The notes: a model not told the origin generated them from the letters alone. A stretch of DNA of 64,000 nt from VAZQ01 sp963763365 (GCA_963763365.1 CAVXOE010000001.1:1-64000), one strand, 5' to 3'. Counted from the first letter of the stretch, positions 8,613-18,308 are shown. A program made the numbers and translations.

Positions 8613-9599
8613 GTGTCCATGATCGTCGATTTTCAGCACCACTTCACGCCGCATGCGCTGATGCCGAAGGACATGGGCAAGCGCAAGATCATCACCTACG
8701 ACGAGCACGGCGCGCCGAGCTTCATCATGCACTGGATGCTGTTCGACCTCGACGAACACATCGCGATGATGGACGAGTCCGGCATCGATGTCGCCTTCCT
8801 GACCAGTGCCGCCGGCATGTGCGCGCCGCTCGACAAGTCGAAGCTCTGCAACGAGGCCGCGAAGAAAGCCGAGCGCGACTATCCCGGCCGCTTCATCGGC
8901 GCCGCGCATGCCAATCCGCTCGGTGGCGCCGACGCGTTCCGCGAACTGGCCCGCTGCAAGCACGAGCTCGGGTTTCCCGGCGTGGTGATCACGTCGGAGA
9001 CCAACGACCTCTATCTCGACGCGCCGGAGTTCGAACCGTTCTGGGCGGAATGCGAGAAGCTCGGGCTTTTCGTGTTCGTGCACCCTGCCCTCAAGCTCAA
9101 CCAGACCATGCAGTTCGACGGCTACGACACCGCGCGCTCGGTCGGCCGTGAATTCTCGCTGGTGATGGCGATGATCCGGCTGATCAATTCCGGCGTGTTC
9201 GATCGTCACCCAAAGCTGATGATCCACATGTCGCATCTCGGCGGCGGGCTGTCGGCGCTACTCGGCCGCATCCGCTCCTACCAGGACAAGGATTTCTGGG
9301 GCACGGCCGACAACGCGCGCCACGGCGCCAAGGGCAAGCAGGAGTTCGACTACTACATCCGCAATAATTTCGTGTTCGACACCGCGGGCTTCTGCGGCGC
9401 GATGGGCGCGGTGAAATCGGCGCTGATCGAGATCCCGGCCTCGCGCATCGTGTTCGCGACCGACTACCCGCAGGAAATCCGCGACCGTTCAGCCGTCGCC
9501 GATTTCGTCAAGGAACTGCGCGCGCTCGGCAAGGACGGCGAGGCTATCCTGTCGGGCAACGTCGGCAAGCTGCTGAAGGAGCCGGCTAAGGCGGCGTGA
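8613..9599 (+). CDS. Amidohydrolase 2 family protein (ACMSD-like)
   Basis: Metal-dependent hydrolase/decarboxylase of the Amidohydro_2 family, 328 aa. The N-terminal metal site is seen in IVDFQHHFTP; later histidines occur in FVHPALKL and MIHMSHLGGG, and the terminal aspartate region in IVFATDYPQE. This resembles aminocarboxymuconate-semialdehyde decarboxylase and related ring-fission-pathway enzymes, but the first motif reads QHH instead of the usual HxH spacing. GTG start at 8613 preceded by GGAGAGG; ATG at 8619 is an alternative. A role in carboxylate or aromatic catabolism with the two upstream genes is inferred. Confidence 0.87.
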   Translation: MSMIVDFQHHFTPHALMPKDMGKRKIITYDEHGAPSFIMHWMLFDLDEHIAMMDESGIDVAFLTSAAGMCAPLDKSKLCNEAAKKAERDYPGRFIGAAHANPLGGADAFRELARCKHELGFPGVVITSETNDLYLDAPEFEPFWAECEKLGLFVFVHPALKLNQTMQFDGYDTARSVGREFSLVMAMIRLINSGVFDRHPKLMIHMSHLGGGLSALLGRIRSYQDKDFWGTADNARHGAKGKQEFDYYIRNNFVFDTAGFCGAMGAVKSALIEIPASRIVFATDYPQEIRDRSAVADFVKELRALGKDGEAILSGNVGKLLKEPAKAA

Positions 9600-9616
9600 C
9601 GTAAGCGGCGCCGCAC

Positions 9617-10063
9617 CTAACCGGCGAGGTGCTTCTCGATATCGTAGACCGGGTGCCCGGTCAGGTCCTTGTCGATCTCGGCGATGATCTTGCTCTTCAC
9701 GTCGGCGTGGAAGGCGTGGCGCAGGTCGGCCAGCGTGCGCGGCGGCGCAACGATGACCAGCGCCTTGACGTGGCGCTCGCGCACCAGCTTCTCCATCGCC
9801 TCGGCGACGTGCTTGGCGAAGCGATGCTCTTCGAGGTCGTGCCAGTCGGTCTGCTGCACGCTGCTGCGGCCAGGGCCGACGCTGCTGATGGAACGGCCCG
9901 GACGGTCAGTGCCCTGCTCGTGGGTCGCCGGGTTGTCGTCGAGAAAGACGCGCTCGGTCTTGAGATTGGGAAACTTCGCATCGCCGGCATTGCGGAGGAA
10001 GAGCGCCTTGCGCCCATCGCCGACGAACACGTACGCGTCCTGCGGAATCTGCAACTTGGTCAT
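9617..10063 (-). CDS. Host attachment family protein
   Basis: Protein of 148 aa resembling the host-attachment family first noted in plant-associated bacteria. Recognisable parts are YVFVGDGRKALFLRNAGD at the N-terminus and HVKALVIVAPPRTLADLRH in the second half, ending in KDLTGHPVYDIEKHLAG. No signal peptide or membrane segment, so it is cytosolic; the fold is related to release-factor-like eRF1 domains (family knowledge), and the biochemical role is unproven. Monocistronic and convergent with the amidohydrolase. Confidence 0.85.
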   Translation of the reverse strand: MTKLQIPQDAYVFVGDGRKALFLRNAGDAKFPNLKTERVFLDDNPATHEQGTDRPGRSISSVGPGRSSVQQTDWHDLEEHRFAKHVAEAMEKLVRERHVKALVIVAPPRTLADLRHAFHADVKSKIIAEIDKDLTGHPVYDIEKHLAG

Positions 10064-10185
10064 GGGATTCTCCTGAACAATCAGTATCCCAACAACGCCT
10101 TTGTAAACAATTGATATCGGTCAAAATTGTCGCAGGGCGCCCCACGCGCCTGCACCGTCCTTAATGCTCAATCGCTTGCGGCCGC

Positions 10186-11856
10186 TCAGTTCGAGCCATC
10201 GAGCAGGCGGCGCGCAATGACCTGCGCCTGGATTTCCGCCGCGCCCTCGAAAATGTTGAGGATGCGCGCGTCGCACAGGACGCGGGAGATCGGGAACTCG
10301 ACCGCGAAGCCGTTGCCGCCGTGAATCTGCACGCCATTGTCGGCGGCCGCCCAGGCGACGCGCGCGGCGAGGAGCTTCGCCATGCCCGCCTCGAGGTCGC
10401 AGCGGCGGCCGGAATCCTTCTGCCGCGCCGCGTAATAGGTGAGCTGGCGCGCAATCATGATCTCGACCGCCATCATGGCGATCTTGTCGGCGACGCGCGG
10501 GAACTCGATGATCGGCCGGCCGAACTGCTGGCGCTGCTGGGCGTATTCGAGCGCCAGTTCCATCGCCGCCTGCGCGACGCCGATGGCACGCGCCGCGGTC
10601 TGGATGCGCGCCGACTCGAACGTCGCCATGAGTTGCTTGAAGCCGAGCCCTTCGACGCCGCCAAGGAGGTTCTCGGCCTTCACCTCGAACCCGTCGAAGC
10701 CGATCTCGTATTCCTTCATGCCGCGGTAGCCGAGCACGCCGATCTCGCCGCCCGACATGCCGGGGGCCGGGAACGGATTCTCGTCGGTGCCGCGCGGCTT
10801 CTCGGCGAGCAACATGGACAGCCCGCGATGCCCCGGCTCCTTCGGATTGGTGCGTACCAGGAGCGTCATCACGTCGGCGCGGACCGGGTGGGTGATCCAG
10901 GTCTTGTTGCCGTAGACCTTGTAGACATCGCCGTGACGCACAGCCCGCGTTTTGAGCGAGGCTAGGTCGGAGCCGGTATTGGGCTCGGTAAACACCGCGG
11001 TCGGCAGGGTCTCGCCCGACGCAAGGCCCGGCAGCCACTTCTGCTTCTGCTCCCCGGTGCCGCCGCCCAGGATGAGTTCGGCAGCGATCTCCGAGCGGGT
11101 GCCGAGCGAGCCCACGCCGATATAGCCGCGCGACAATTCCTCGGACACGACGCACATCGATTCCTTGCCCAGGCCGAGACCGCCGTACTCTTCCGGAATC
11201 GTGAGGCCGAAGACCCCGAGTTCGGACATCTGCCCGACCACTTCGAGCGGGATGTAGTCATTGCGCATGTGCCAGCCGTTGGCATGCGGCTTCACTTCGC
11301 TGTCGGCGAACTTGCGCATCTCCTCGCGGATTGCGCCCAGCGTCTCTTCCAGTCCGCAGTCGCCGACGGTCGCGTCATTGTGCTCGCGCATCAATTCGAC
11401 GAGGCGCGCGCGGCGCTCGACGTTGCCGGCCATGAGGCCTTCGAGCGGTCCCGCCAGCCGTTCGGCAACGGCCAGGCTCGAAAGCCCAACATCGACCGGC
11501 CGCACGATCTCGCCCTGACTCATCGGAATGCCGCCCTGGATCTGCGCCAGGTATTCGCCGATCCCGATCTGCACGATGAGTTCTTCGATCTCGCCCAAGG
11601 TCCCGGCGTCGTGCATGCGCTCGGCGTAGGCGGAAAGCTGGCGCACCGCTTCGACATAAGTCGCCACCCAGGCGAGGCCGTGAGTGGCGCGCTGCTCGCG
11701 ATCGAACAGCCGGTCGACGCCGTGGCCCTCCACCATCACCCGTTGGCGAACTGCGGCCTTCGCTTCGATGAGCAAAGCTTCCGCGGCCCGGGCAGCCTCA
11801 CGCGACAGGGCAATGAGTTTCACCCCCGCCTCGCGACGGTCGGTTTTGTGCAGCAT
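10186..11856 (-). CDS. mcd: (2S)-methylsuccinyl-CoA dehydrogenase
   Basis: Flavin acyl-CoA dehydrogenase of 556 aa, longer than the usual 380 aa because of an N-terminal helical extension of about 170 residues, a hallmark of methylsuccinyl-CoA dehydrogenase. The catalytic core contains LTIPEEYGGLG, AVFTEPNTGSDLASLKTRAV, GNKTWITH and, at the C-terminus, LQIHGGNGF-like VQIHGGNGFAVEF with ILNIFEGAAEIQAQVIARRL. In the ethylmalonyl-CoA pathway it oxidises (2S)-methylsuccinyl-CoA to mesaconyl-CoA and passes electrons to ETF. Start chosen at 11856 because GGAGG lies 6 nt upstream; an in-frame start at 11889 gives 11 more residues. ccr and ecm in the same window strongly support the assignment over a generic acyl-CoA dehydrogenase. 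Confidence 0.9.
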   Translation of the reverse strand: MLHKTDRREAGVKLIALSREAARAAEALLIEAKAAVRQRVMVEGHGVDRLFDREQRATHGLAWVATYVEAVRQLSAYAERMHDAGTLGEIEELIVQIGIGEYLAQIQGGIPMSQGEIVRPVDVGLSSLAVAERLAGPLEGLMAGNVERRARLVELMREHNDATVGDCGLEETLGAIREEMRKFADSEVKPHANGWHMRNDYIPLEVVGQMSELGVFGLTIPEEYGGLGLGKESMCVVSEELSRGYIGVGSLGTRSEIAAELILGGGTGEQKQKWLPGLASGETLPTAVFTEPNTGSDLASLKTRAVRHGDVYKVYGNKTWITHPVRADVMTLLVRTNPKEPGHRGLSMLLAEKPRGTDENPFPAPGMSGGEIGVLGYRGMKEYEIGFDGFEVKAENLLGGVEGLGFKQLMATFESARIQTAARAIGVAQAAMELALEYAQQRQQFGRPIIEFPRVADKIAMMAVEIMIARQLTYYAARQKDSGRRCDLEAGMAKLLAARVAWAAADNGVQIHGGNGFAVEFPISRVLCDARILNIFEGAAEIQAQVIARRLLDGSN

Positions 11857-12051
11857 CGGGAGCCTCCGCGGCGGTCCGGCAACGGACAATCAAGCGTCCC
11901 CTTCAGACTACGCGTGCAGTGCACAAATGCAACGGCGCGAAGGGATCTCGATTTGCCAATAGGTTATGCAGGGATTGCTACAATATTAACCATTTCGCGG
12001 TTTCCTGGCGGTAATCGTCATCACACATTTTTTGGCCCTTTGACCCGAGCC

Positions 12052-14064
12052 ATGACGCTTCCAGCCCTGCGCGCGATCTCGCCCACACGGTTCATCTCGC
12101 GATTCTCGGTCCGTGCCCGGATCGTCGCGATTACGCTTATTCCGGTGATCGGCTTTCTGGCCAACGGACTCACCTTCGCGGGCGGCGAACGCGAGGTCAG
12201 CACGGCGCTCGCCAGCGTGAAGCAGGAGACCGAGGGCGCCGACGCCAGCCGGGAGTTCCAGCGCGCCGTGGTCACCATCCAGGCCGCCGCCCGCAGCTTC
12301 GCCGATCACCCGCGCCCCGGCTACTTGCAGACTTTGTCCGACGCGTTGAGCGCGGCGACGACGCATTTCGCCGTCATCCAGTCGCTGGGCAACGGCAACG
12401 ACCAGACCAACCTCGGCGCGATCGAACGTACCTTCGCGCGGATGCGTCAAAACTTCGAGGAATTGACCAAGGAATACACGCGGCTCGGCGCCGACAACGA
12501 TGCCGGCATCCGGGCCAAGGTGCGCGAAGCCGCCGCCGACATGGAGAGGGTCATCGGCCTCGACATGTCATGGCTGCCGACCGAGACCGCTCATCAGTTG
12601 ATTGAGACTCTCCTGGCGATGCGCCGTTACGAGGCGGCCTACGCCCTCGACCGCAGCTTCGCGGATCGGGCATCCTTCAACGAAGAGTTCGGCAAGTTCC
12701 GCAAGGTTCTCGATGGCGTGGTGGCGGCTGAAGTTCTCAAGACCCAGGTGCGCCAGACGGTTCGCAACTACGTCGACGCGTTCGAGAGCTGGATCGCGAC
12801 CGACAGCGAGATCACCAGCCGCGTCGCCGGCATCGATTCCGATGCGGAGTTCCTGATCCGCAGCGCCGACGCCAACGTCAAGCGTTCCAACGAACAGAAC
12901 GCCCAGGCCAGCGCTGCGCTTCACCGCTCGCAGGCTCGCACGCGCAACTTCATCATCGGGGTCGGCCTCGCCACCGTGGTGCTGGGCCTCGCCTTCGGCC
13001 TGTGGATCGGGCGCACCATCACCCGGCCGCTGCTTGGCCTCGCCGGCGTGATGCAGCAGCTTGCCGACGGAGATACTTCGGCTCGCATCCCGGCGACGCG
13101 TGCGCGGGATGAGATCGGCACCATGGCGCGCGCCGTGGTGGTGTTCCGCGACACCATGATCGAGCGCGAGCGGCTGGCCGCGACCCAAGCCGAGACCACC
13201 CGCGCCCGCGAGCAGCGCGGCGAGGCAATCGCCGTGACGATCGCCGGTTTCGAAATGTCGGTCGATCAGGCGCTCGCCAAGGTGCGTGACGCCGCGCGGC
13301 GCCTCGAGGCGGCGTCGAGCCATCTCAACAGCGCGGCGGATCGGGTCTCCAGCGAGACCCGCACCGCCGAGCACCGCGTCGAGTTCGCGTCCAACAACGT
13401 GACCACGGCCGCCAGTTCGGTCGAAGAGCTTGCCGCCTCGATCGCGGGCATCGCCGAGCAGGCCACGCGCTCGACCGAGGTGGCGCGTCGCGCCGTCGAC
13501 GAGGCGAGGCGCACCGTGCGCACCATGACCGAACTGGGCGGCGCCGCCACTCGCATCGGCGAGGTGGTCGGCCTCATCCAGGCGATCGCCGGCCAGACCA
13601 ACCTGCTTGCGCTGAATGCGACGATCGAAGCTGCGCGCGCGGGTGCGGCCGGGCGCGGCTTCGCGGTGGTCGCCTCGGAGGTGAAGTCGCTCGCCGGTCA
13701 GACCTCGAAGGCGACCGAGGAGATCGCCGGCCAGGTCGGCGCGATCCAGTCCGCGGTCGCCGATGCCGCGCAGGCCATCGAGCAGGTCAACGCCATCATC
13801 GAGGAAATCTCGACCATTGCTTCGACCGTTGCGATCACGGTCGAAGAGCAGAACCAGGCGGTCGCCAACATCGCCGAAGGCGTCCACCGCGCCTCGGGCG
13901 AAGCGCGCTCGGGCGCCGAGGCGATGAGCCGCGTCGCCGGCGCCACCAACGACGCCCGTGCCACCGCGGTTGAGGTCAAGGCGCTCTCCGATACGCTCGC
14001 CGGGGAGGCCGAGAGCCTCGATGGCGAGGTCCGGCGGTTCCTGGCCGACGTGCAGGCGGCCTAA
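12052..14064 (+). CDS. Methyl-accepting chemotaxis protein
   Basis: Chemoreceptor of 670 aa. A first membrane helix lies at about residues 22-43 (ITLIPVIGFLANGLTF), a long periplasmic sensor region follows to about 298, and a second helix (FIIGVGLATVVLGLAFGLWI) is at about 299-318. Then come a HAMP domain (TRPLLGLAGVMQQLADGD to RDEIGTMARAVVVF) and the signalling domain whose hairpin tip reads AGQTNLLALNATIEAARAG. There is no C-terminal CheR/CheB pentapeptide. The open frame extends 261 codons upstream but that part is the antisense of mcd, so the ATG at 12052 is the supported start. Ligand unknown. Confidence 0.93.
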   Translation: MTLPALRAISPTRFISRFSVRARIVAITLIPVIGFLANGLTFAGGEREVSTALASVKQETEGADASREFQRAVVTIQAAARSFADHPRPGYLQTLSDALSAATTHFAVIQSLGNGNDQTNLGAIERTFARMRQNFEELTKEYTRLGADNDAGIRAKVREAAADMERVIGLDMSWLPTETAHQLIETLLAMRRYEAAYALDRSFADRASFNEEFGKFRKVLDGVVAAEVLKTQVRQTVRNYVDAFESWIATDSEITSRVAGIDSDAEFLIRSADANVKRSNEQNAQASAALHRSQARTRNFIIGVGLATVVLGLAFGLWIGRTITRPLLGLAGVMQQLADGDTSARIPATRARDEIGTMARAVVVFRDTMIERERLAATQAETTRAREQRGEAIAVTIAGFEMSVDQALAKVRDAARRLEAASSHLNSAADRVSSETRTAEHRVEFASNNVTTAASSVEELAASIAGIAEQATRSTEVARRAVDEARRTVRTMTELGGAATRIGEVVGLIQAIAGQTNLLALNATIEAARAGAAGRGFAVVASEVKSLAGQTSKATEEIAGQVGAIQSAVADAAQAIEQVNAIIEEISTIASTVAITVEEQNQAVANIAEGVHRASGEARSGAEAMSRVAGATNDARATAVEVKALSDTLAGEAESLDGEVRRFLADVQAA

Positions 14065-14175
14065 GCTTTAGGAACGCGGCCAGCGGCCACTAGGCCCCGA
14101 CGCTCGCCATTGCCGAGCTTGCGCAATGGGCCGATTGCACCGAGTCTAAGGCTGGGTCGAGGATTCGGAGCATCC

Positions 14176-15189
14176 ATGCGGCGGGCCTTTCAAATCGCCT
14201 ATGACGCCTTCGGGCATTTCAACAACGACGATGCCTGGGCGATTTCGAGCCACATCGCGTTGTCCGTGCTGATGGCGATGTTCCCGTTCTTCATCGTGCT
14301 CACCGCGATCGCGGGCCTGTTCGACTCGAGTTATCTGGCCGACGAGGTGGCGAAGTTCCTGCTCGCGACCTGGCCCGAGGAGGTCGCGGGCCCGATCATC
14401 AAGGCGATCCACGAAGTCTTGACCACCACCCACACGAGCGCTCTTACGTTCGGACTCCTGTTCGCATTGTTTTTTGCCTCGAGCGGGGTGGAGAGCCTGC
14501 GGATCGGCCTCAACCGTGCCTATGGCGAGACCGAACTGCGACATTGGTTCGTGTTGCGGCTCGAATCGATCGGCTACGTGCTGGTGGCGGCGCTCGCGAT
14601 GCTGGCGCTGGGGTTCCTGATCGTGCTCGGCCCGCTGCTGTTCCGAGCGGCGATGCAATTCGCGCCTTGGCTCAAGGATCTCCAGGGGACGTTCAATCTG
14701 GCGCGCTTCGGGATTGCGAGCGTCGTCCTCATCGTCGCGCTTGTGGTCGTGCACAAATGGCTGCCGTCCGGCCGCCGCAGCTTCCTCGAGATCGTTCCGG
14801 GTATTCTGGCAACGCTGATTCTGTGGCTTGCCACCGGCATCGCGTTCGGCCGCTACCTCGCCGAATATTCCTGGACCTATGTGAGCACCTACGCGGGTCT
14901 TGCGTCCGCGATGATGGCGCTCGTGTTCCTGTACTGGACGTCGTCGATCTTCATCTATGGCGGCGAGCTCAATTCGGCGATCTCCCGCTACTTTTCGATA
15001 GATGCGAAAGCCCCCGACCCGTTCGCCGGGGCGACACCGGCTGACCGCCGGACCGACACCACGGGTAGTCGTCCTTCCTACCGCCAAGAACAGCGACAAG
15101 CTGACGAGTGGTGCGCGCCCGCGCAGGATGGCAGGATGGGCGCAAGCACCCGATCAATGAGTGTGCGACCCAAGGAGCGAAACGCATGA
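14176..15189 (+). CDS. YihY/virulence factor BrkB family membrane protein
   Basis: Polytopic inner-membrane protein of 337 aa in the YihY/BrkB (formerly misnamed RNase BN) family, with about six hydrophobic helices: for example ALSVLMAMFPFFIVLTAI near the N-terminus and MMALVFLYWTSSIFIYGGEL near the end of the membrane domain. ATG at 14176 is chosen because GGAG lies about 7 nt upstream; a TTG at 14110 in frame would add 22 residues. The stop overlaps the start of the next gene (ATGA). The C-terminal tail is hydrophilic. Function of the family is unresolved. Confidence 0.88.
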   Translation: MRRAFQIAYDAFGHFNNDDAWAISSHIALSVLMAMFPFFIVLTAIAGLFDSSYLADEVAKFLLATWPEEVAGPIIKAIHEVLTTTHTSALTFGLLFALFFASSGVESLRIGLNRAYGETELRHWFVLRLESIGYVLVAALAMLALGFLIVLGPLLFRAAMQFAPWLKDLQGTFNLARFGIASVVLIVALVVVHKWLPSGRRSFLEIVPGILATLILWLATGIAFGRYLAEYSWTYVSTYAGLASAMMALVFLYWTSSIFIYGGELNSAISRYFSIDAKAPDPFAGATPADRRTDTTGSRPSYRQEQRQADEWCAPAQDGRMGASTRSMSVRPKERNA

Positions 15190-16146
15190 CCTGCCTCCCG
15201 CGTGCCGGCCTTCTGAGCGCCGGCCTCCTCGCCGTGACGCTATCCGCCACGCCCGCCGCCGCCGACACCGTCAAGATCGTCGTTCCGTTCCCGGCGGGAG
15301 GACCGGTTGACATGGTCGCGCGATTGCTCGCCCAGGAATTGGGACCACGGCTGAATGCCGATGTCGTGGTGGAGAACCGCGGCGGTGCCGGTGGCGCGAT
15401 CGCCAGCGAAATGGTCGTCCGCGCGCCCGCCGACGGCAAGACGCTCTACGTCGCGAGCCACGGCTCGTTCGTGATCAACGCGGTGCTGCGTCCGCCGACG
15501 GCCTATGATCCGCTCAAGGCATTCACGCCGATCGCGCTGGTCGGAACCGCGCCGTCACTGTTCATCGTCCGCGCGGATTATCCCGCCGCCACCCTTGCCG
15601 AGTTCGTCGCGCGCGCCAAGCAAGGAACGAAGATGACCTACGCCTCCGCCGGCGCCGGCACGACGATGCATATCGCGGGCGAGCAGCTCAATGTCGCCAC
15701 TGGCATGAAGCTCACGCACGTTCCCGTATCGCGGCGCGGCGCCCGCCATCAACGACCTGCTCGGCGGCCATGTCGACATCATGAATGCGGACCTGCCGGT
15801 GCTGCTGCCGCAGGTCACGTCCGGCAAGGCGCGAGCGCTGGCGCTCGCCGCCACGGAGCGCACGCCGCTGTTGCCGAACCTGCCGACGACCGTCGAGCAA
15901 GGCTATCCGGATGTGCTCATGGCGAACTGGTACGGGTTGTTCGCCCCGGCGGGACTTACGCCGGAGATGCAGGCTACGCTGGAAAAAGCCGTGATGGAGA
16001 TCGTGAAAGTCCCGGCGGTCGCGGAGCGTCTCAACGCCGGCGGCGTCCGCGGCACCTTGGGCGGCAAGGCGTTCCGCACGCAGCTCGACCGCGAGTTCGC
16101 CTATTGGGGGCCGGAGATCAAGAAGCTCGGCATCACAGCGGAATAA
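15186..16146 (+). pseudogene. Bug/TctC family binding protein, frameshifted
   Basis: Binding protein of the tripartite tricarboxylate transporter family with a signal peptide (LLSAGLLAVTLSATPAAAD) and the motifs KIVVPFPAGGPVDMVARLLA and VVENRGGAGG. The reading frame is lost at KLTHVP: the expected continuation Y-R-G-A-A-P-A-I-N-D-L-L-G-G is encoded one base out of frame, and the remainder runs from MNADLPVLLPQVTSGKARAL to the stop at 16146. Removing one C from the CCC at 15723-15725 restores about 319 aa. It starts inside the stop codon of the YihY gene. Either a recent pseudogene or a sequence error. Confidence 0.82.
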
Positions 16147-16199
16147 TTCGGGCGGCAGCGCACAGCAAATAGCGCAGGCTTAGCCAGGCTCGCGCGGCC

Positions 16200-17504
16200 C
16201 TACACCTGTGCCTCGCCGCCGCCCCCAGCCGCCTCCACCACGTCCTCGAGCGTCCGCAACCCAGTGCGCGGCGCGTTGACCAGCACCGACATGTTGCCGG
16301 GCGGATGACGGTTGGTGCGCATCAGTTCGTGCGCGTAGGGGATTTTCGCCCACGGAAAGACTTCGCTCATGCACGGGTCGATACGACGATCCAGCACGAA
16401 CTGGTTTGCGGACGAAGCCTGCTTCAGGTGGGCGAAGTGCGAGCCCTGCACGCGCTTCTGCCGCATCCAGACGTAGCGCGCATCGAAGGTGATGTTGTAA
16501 CCGGAGGTGCCGGCGCAGAACACCACCATGCCGCCGCGCTTCACCACCAGACAGGAGACCGGGAACGTTGCTTCACCCGGGTGCTCGAACACGATGTCGA
16601 CGTCGCGCTTGCCTGTGATGTCCCAGATCGCCTTGCCGAACTTGCGCGCCTCCTTCACCCATTCGTTGTATTCGGGCGTGCCGACCTTCGGCATCTGGCC
16701 CCAGCAGTTGAAGTCCTTGCGGTTGATGACGCCTTTGGCGCCGAGGTCGAGCACGTACTGGCGCTTGCTCTCGTCCGAGATGATGCCGATCGCGTTGGCA
16801 CCCGACGCCGCCGCAAGTTGCACACCGAACACGCCGAGGCCGCCGGACGCGCCCCACACCAGCACGTAGTCACCGGGCTTGAGCGTGTGCGGCGAGTGGC
16901 CGTAGAGCATGCGGTAGGCAGTGGCGAGGGTGAGCGTGTAGCAGGCCGACTCCTCCCAGGTGAGATGCGCGGGCTTCTGCATCAATTGCCGTGATTGTAC
17001 GCGACAGAACTGTGCGAACGAGCCGTCCGGCGTCTCGTAGCCCCAGATGCGCTGGGAGGGCGAGAGCAGCGGATCGCCGCCATTGCAGTCCTCGTCGTCG
17101 CCGTCGTCCTGATTGCAATGCACGATGACTTCGTCGCCGACCTTCCAGCGCCGGACTTTCTTGCCGATCGCCCAGACGATGCCGGAGGCGTCCGAACCGG
17201 CGATGTGATAGGGGTTCTTGTGGCCGTCGAGTGGCGAAATCGGAATCCCAAGGCCGGCCCAGACGCCGTTGTAGTTGACGCCACCCGCCATCACGAAAAC
17301 CAGCACCTCGTCCTCGCCGATCGGCCAGGTCGGCAGCACCTCGATCTGCATCGACTGCTCGGGCGGGCCGTGGCGTTCCTTGCGGATCGCCCAGGCGTAC
17401 ATTTTCGCCGGGACATGGCCGAGGGGCGGGATTTCGCCGACCTCGTAGAGATCCTTGGGGCCCTGCAGCGGCACCACGGCCGCGGTACGTGCAACCGTCG
17501 ACAT
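16200..17504 (-). CDS. ccr: Crotonyl-CoA carboxylase/reductase
   Basis: NADPH-dependent enzyme of the medium-chain dehydrogenase superfamily (434 aa) that reductively carboxylates crotonyl-CoA to (2S)-ethylmalonyl-CoA, the committing step of the ethylmalonyl-CoA pathway. Signature stretches: VNYNGVWAGLGIPISPLDGH, IAGSDASGIVWAIG, HCNQDDGDDEDCNGGDPLLS, IWGYETPDGSFAQF and the nucleotide fold VLVWGASGGLGVFGVQLAAA. The long insertion NRKDFNCWGQMPKVGTPEYN distinguishes Ccr from simple quinone reductases. The ATG at 17504 has GGGAG 8 nt upstream; the frame is open 25 codons further but without a comparable ribosome site. Divergent from the small membrane protein genes that precede ecm. Confidence 0.96.
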   Translation of the reverse strand: MSTVARTAAVVPLQGPKDLYEVGEIPPLGHVPAKMYAWAIRKERHGPPEQSMQIEVLPTWPIGEDEVLVFVMAGGVNYNGVWAGLGIPISPLDGHKNPYHIAGSDASGIVWAIGKKVRRWKVGDEVIVHCNQDDGDDEDCNGGDPLLSPSQRIWGYETPDGSFAQFCRVQSRQLMQKPAHLTWEESACYTLTLATAYRMLYGHSPHTLKPGDYVLVWGASGGLGVFGVQLAAASGANAIGIISDESKRQYVLDLGAKGVINRKDFNCWGQMPKVGTPEYNEWVKEARKFGKAIWDITGKRDVDIVFEHPGEATFPVSCLVVKRGGMVVFCAGTSGYNITFDARYVWMRQKRVQGSHFAHLKQASSANQFVLDRRIDPCMSEVFPWAKIPYAHELMRTNRHPPGNMSVLVNAPRTGLRTLEDVVEAAGGGGEAQV

Positions 17505-17555
17505 GCGCGATCTCCCGCACCCTGCTGGTGCGATCAAGATTATTCCAAATAGTGT

Positions 17556-17575
17556 GCCGCAATTCATGTTGCGGC
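17556..17575. promoter_or_regulatory. Inverted repeat upstream of ccr (candidate operator)
   Basis: GCCGCAA-TTCATG-TTGCGGC is a perfect 7-bp inverted repeat with a 6-nt spacer, 52 bp upstream of the ccr start in the ccr/glsB divergent region. The half-site TTGCG also occurs as an inverted pair upstream of ecm. A regulatory role is inferred only from position and symmetry. Confidence 0.35.
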
Positions 17576-17765
17576 GCAACAGAGCGGCGCGGGCGGCCGA
17601 CGGGCGGATCGTCTCAGCCGGAGGCCCGAAAGAATACCGGCGATATTCGCGATTTCAGCTTGCATGGCGCTGACAGCGCCGCCTATGCGCGTTATCCTTT
17701 TGCGTTGGGAAGTGCGCACACAAGCCGCGCCAGTGTCGCGGCGTCACGCTGGGAGGGTTCGCGCC

Positions 17766-18014
17766 ATGGAAGGTCTGATCATCTTTCTTATCATCGGTCT
17801 GATCGCGGGCTGGCTCGCTGGCCAGATCATGAAGGGCGGTGGCTTTGGTCTTATCGGCGATCTGATTGTCGGCGTTATCGGCGCCTTCATCGGCGGCTGG
17901 CTATGGGGCGTCCTTCATCTGCCAGGAATTGGGCCCGGATGGCTGACCTCGATTATCAGCGCGACCATCGGCGCCTGCATTCTGCTATTCGTGCTCCGGC
18001 TGATCAAACGCTGA
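17766..18014 (+). CDS. GlsB/YeaQ/YmgE family stress-response membrane protein
   Basis: Small membrane protein of 82 aa in the transglycosylase-associated (GlsB/YeaQ/YmgE) family, with three hydrophobic helices and the glycine-rich family pattern IAGWLAGQIMKGGGFGLIGD followed by VGVIGAFIGGWL. ATG at 17766 is preceded by GGGAGGG about 8 nt upstream. A paralogue follows 36 bp downstream. Members are linked to general or envelope stress; no catalytic function is established. Confidence 0.9.
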   Translation: MEGLIIFLIIGLIAGWLAGQIMKGGGFGLIGDLIVGVIGAFIGGWLWGVLHLPGIGPGWLTSIISATIGACILLFVLRLIKR

Positions 18015-18050
18015 CGGCGCTCGTAGCCCAGTAAGCGCCAGGAGGTTCTC

Positions 18051-18308
18051 GTGGTCGGAATCGACAGCATCATCATTATGGTCGTCGTCGGTGCGATTGC
18101 CGGCTGGTTGGCCGGTCAAATCGTCAGAGGGTTCGGCTTCGGCCTCCTCTGGAACATCGTCATCGGCATCGTGGGCGCGCTGGTCGGCGTGTGGCTCCTG
18201 CAGCAACTCGGCTTCATGCCGTTCGCCGGCTTCATCGGGTCGATCGTCAACGCCACCATCGGGGCGGTTATCCTGCTGGTGATTGTCGGCTTCATCCGCC
18301 GCGCCTGA
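18051..18308 (+). CDS. GlsB/YeaQ/YmgE family stress-response membrane protein (second copy)
   Basis: Tandem paralogue of the preceding gene, 85 aa, starting with GTG at 18051 behind AGGAGG. It keeps the family core IAGWLAGQIVRGFGFGLLWN and VGALVGVWLLQQLG and has three predicted helices. Two copies in a row, transcribed toward ecm, suggest a recent duplication or a paired membrane assembly. Function unproven. Confidence 0.9.
   Translation: MVGIDSIIIMVVVGAIAGWLAGQIVRGFGFGLLWNIVIGIVGALVGVWLLQQLGFMPFAGFIGSIVNATIGAVILLVIVGFIRRA

Noticed and set aside
10186..11856. Ordinary fatty acyl-CoA dehydrogenase
   Set aside because: The 170-residue N-terminal extension and core motifs, with ccr and ecm nearby, fit methylsuccinyl-CoA dehydrogenase better.
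11269..12051. N-terminal 261-codon extension of the chemoreceptor frame
   Set aside because: It is antisense to mcd, and its arginine/histidine-rich translation resembles no family. The ATG at 12052 gives a normal receptor.
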